Part shown: piece by piece, positions 44,088 through 44,218 of the stretch
Layout: the number at the start of each line of letters is the position of its first letter
Position numbering within the stretch: position 1 is the first letter of the stretch
Assembly (NCBI GenBank): GCA_016182495.1
Contig: JACPGK010000029.1
Location: 1 to 44,218 of the forward strand
Direction of reading: 5' to 3'
Length of the DNA stretch: 44,218 nt
DNA from: Candidatus Kerfeldbacteria bacterium
Lineage (GTDB): Bacteria > Patescibacteriota > Patescibacteriia > UBA9570
The notes under the pieces: model-generated
Told to the model about the DNA's origin: nothing
What the model saw: only the letters and a program-made list of their open reading frames with translations
The model's database searches: none
Program-made: the position numbers and the translations under genes

Positions 44088-44218
44088 CTACACTTCCCGG
44101 AGAGTTGAATAATGAGCATATAATGTGCGCTGGACCATTTGCTGACGTTCATGGGCGAGTGTTTCCCACCAGAAATGGAGTAAGCTAAAATTTTCATGGT
44201 ACCGTTGCGCGTTCTGTC
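44088..44218 (-). CDS. C-terminal end of an unidentified protein, cut by the window edge
   Basis: The last 42 residues of an open frame are visible on the minus strand, ending LREV before a TAG stop at 44088-44090. They are mostly helical and rich in aromatic and charged residues (RYHENFSLLHFWWETLAHER). The other two frames on this strand give less protein-like sequence or early stops. The visible part is too short for a family call. It lies upstream of ftsK on the same strand, with a promoter and hairpin between them. Confidence 0.5.
   Translation of the reverse strand, partial: QNAQRYHENFSLLHFWWETLAHERQQMVQRTLYAHYSTLREV

Noticed and set aside
43844-44188. 114-residue plus-strand frame over the ftsK start
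   Set aside because: Antisense to ftsK and to the partial gene at 44088-44218; crosses the ftsK promoters and has no protein family features.

Overview
The window looks like a chromosome fragment of a Candidate Phyla Radiation (Patescibacteria) bacterium. The signs are reduced versions of core genes (a 424-residue UvrC without its C-terminal HhH region), an intein in the UvrD/PcrA helicase, very large Cys-rich and beta-helix proteins of kinds I know mainly from CPR genomes, AT-leaning composition, and standard stop-codon use (TGA is a stop). The class cannot be fixed from this window. The first ~700 bases differ: they are GC-rich and hold a partial M23 peptidase with a good Shine-Dalgarno site, which almost no other gene here has. 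They may be transferred DNA or a chimeric contig end.

Layout: 1-676 partial secreted M23 peptidase (-). 769-1392 lipoprotein (-). 1393-2001 non-coding, with one perfect and several near DnaA boxes, a long hairpin and an AT-rich stretch, a possible replication-origin-like region. 10307-2002 a minus-strand series: a 1739-residue surface protein, two small membrane proteins that resemble its two ends, trpS and murD. 13476-10402 a secreted Ig/CnaB-like protein. 17345-13551 secG, a peptide-binding protein and RNase J (-). 17417-21343 pcrA with a 360-residue intein, then a membrane protein (+). 21336-21723 a non-coding region rich in nested hairpins. 21783-23120 a coiled-coil protein and a HEPN/MNT pair (+). 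uvrC (-) and uvrA (+) are divergent around a 34-bp palindrome, and a nucleotidyltransferase follows uvrA. 35483-28206 (-) holds a YefM/RelE toxin-antitoxin pair, three abutting paralogous Cys-rich proteins and a membrane-tethered sigma-factor-like protein. Then come an alkD-like gene, initiator tRNA, an O-antigen-ligase-like gene, groES-groEL under a perfect CIRCE operator, a small membrane protein, and a ftsK / RodZ-like / recA series (-).

Functional themes are DNA repair and recombination (PcrA, UvrA, UvrC, AlkD-like, RecA), cell envelope and division (MurD, SecG, FtsK, RodZ-like, surface proteins, O-antigen ligase) and stress control (GroESL/CIRCE, two toxin-antitoxin-like pairs).

The best-supported general signal is promoter architecture. 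Many genes have TTGACA-like/17 bp/(TGC)TATACT-like promoters placed so that transcription would start 0-3 nt before the ATG, and Shine-Dalgarno sequences are almost absent. This suggests leaderless transcripts are common here. The most interesting unexplained protein system is the tandem array of three Cys-rich proteins next to the membrane-bound sigma-like protein.
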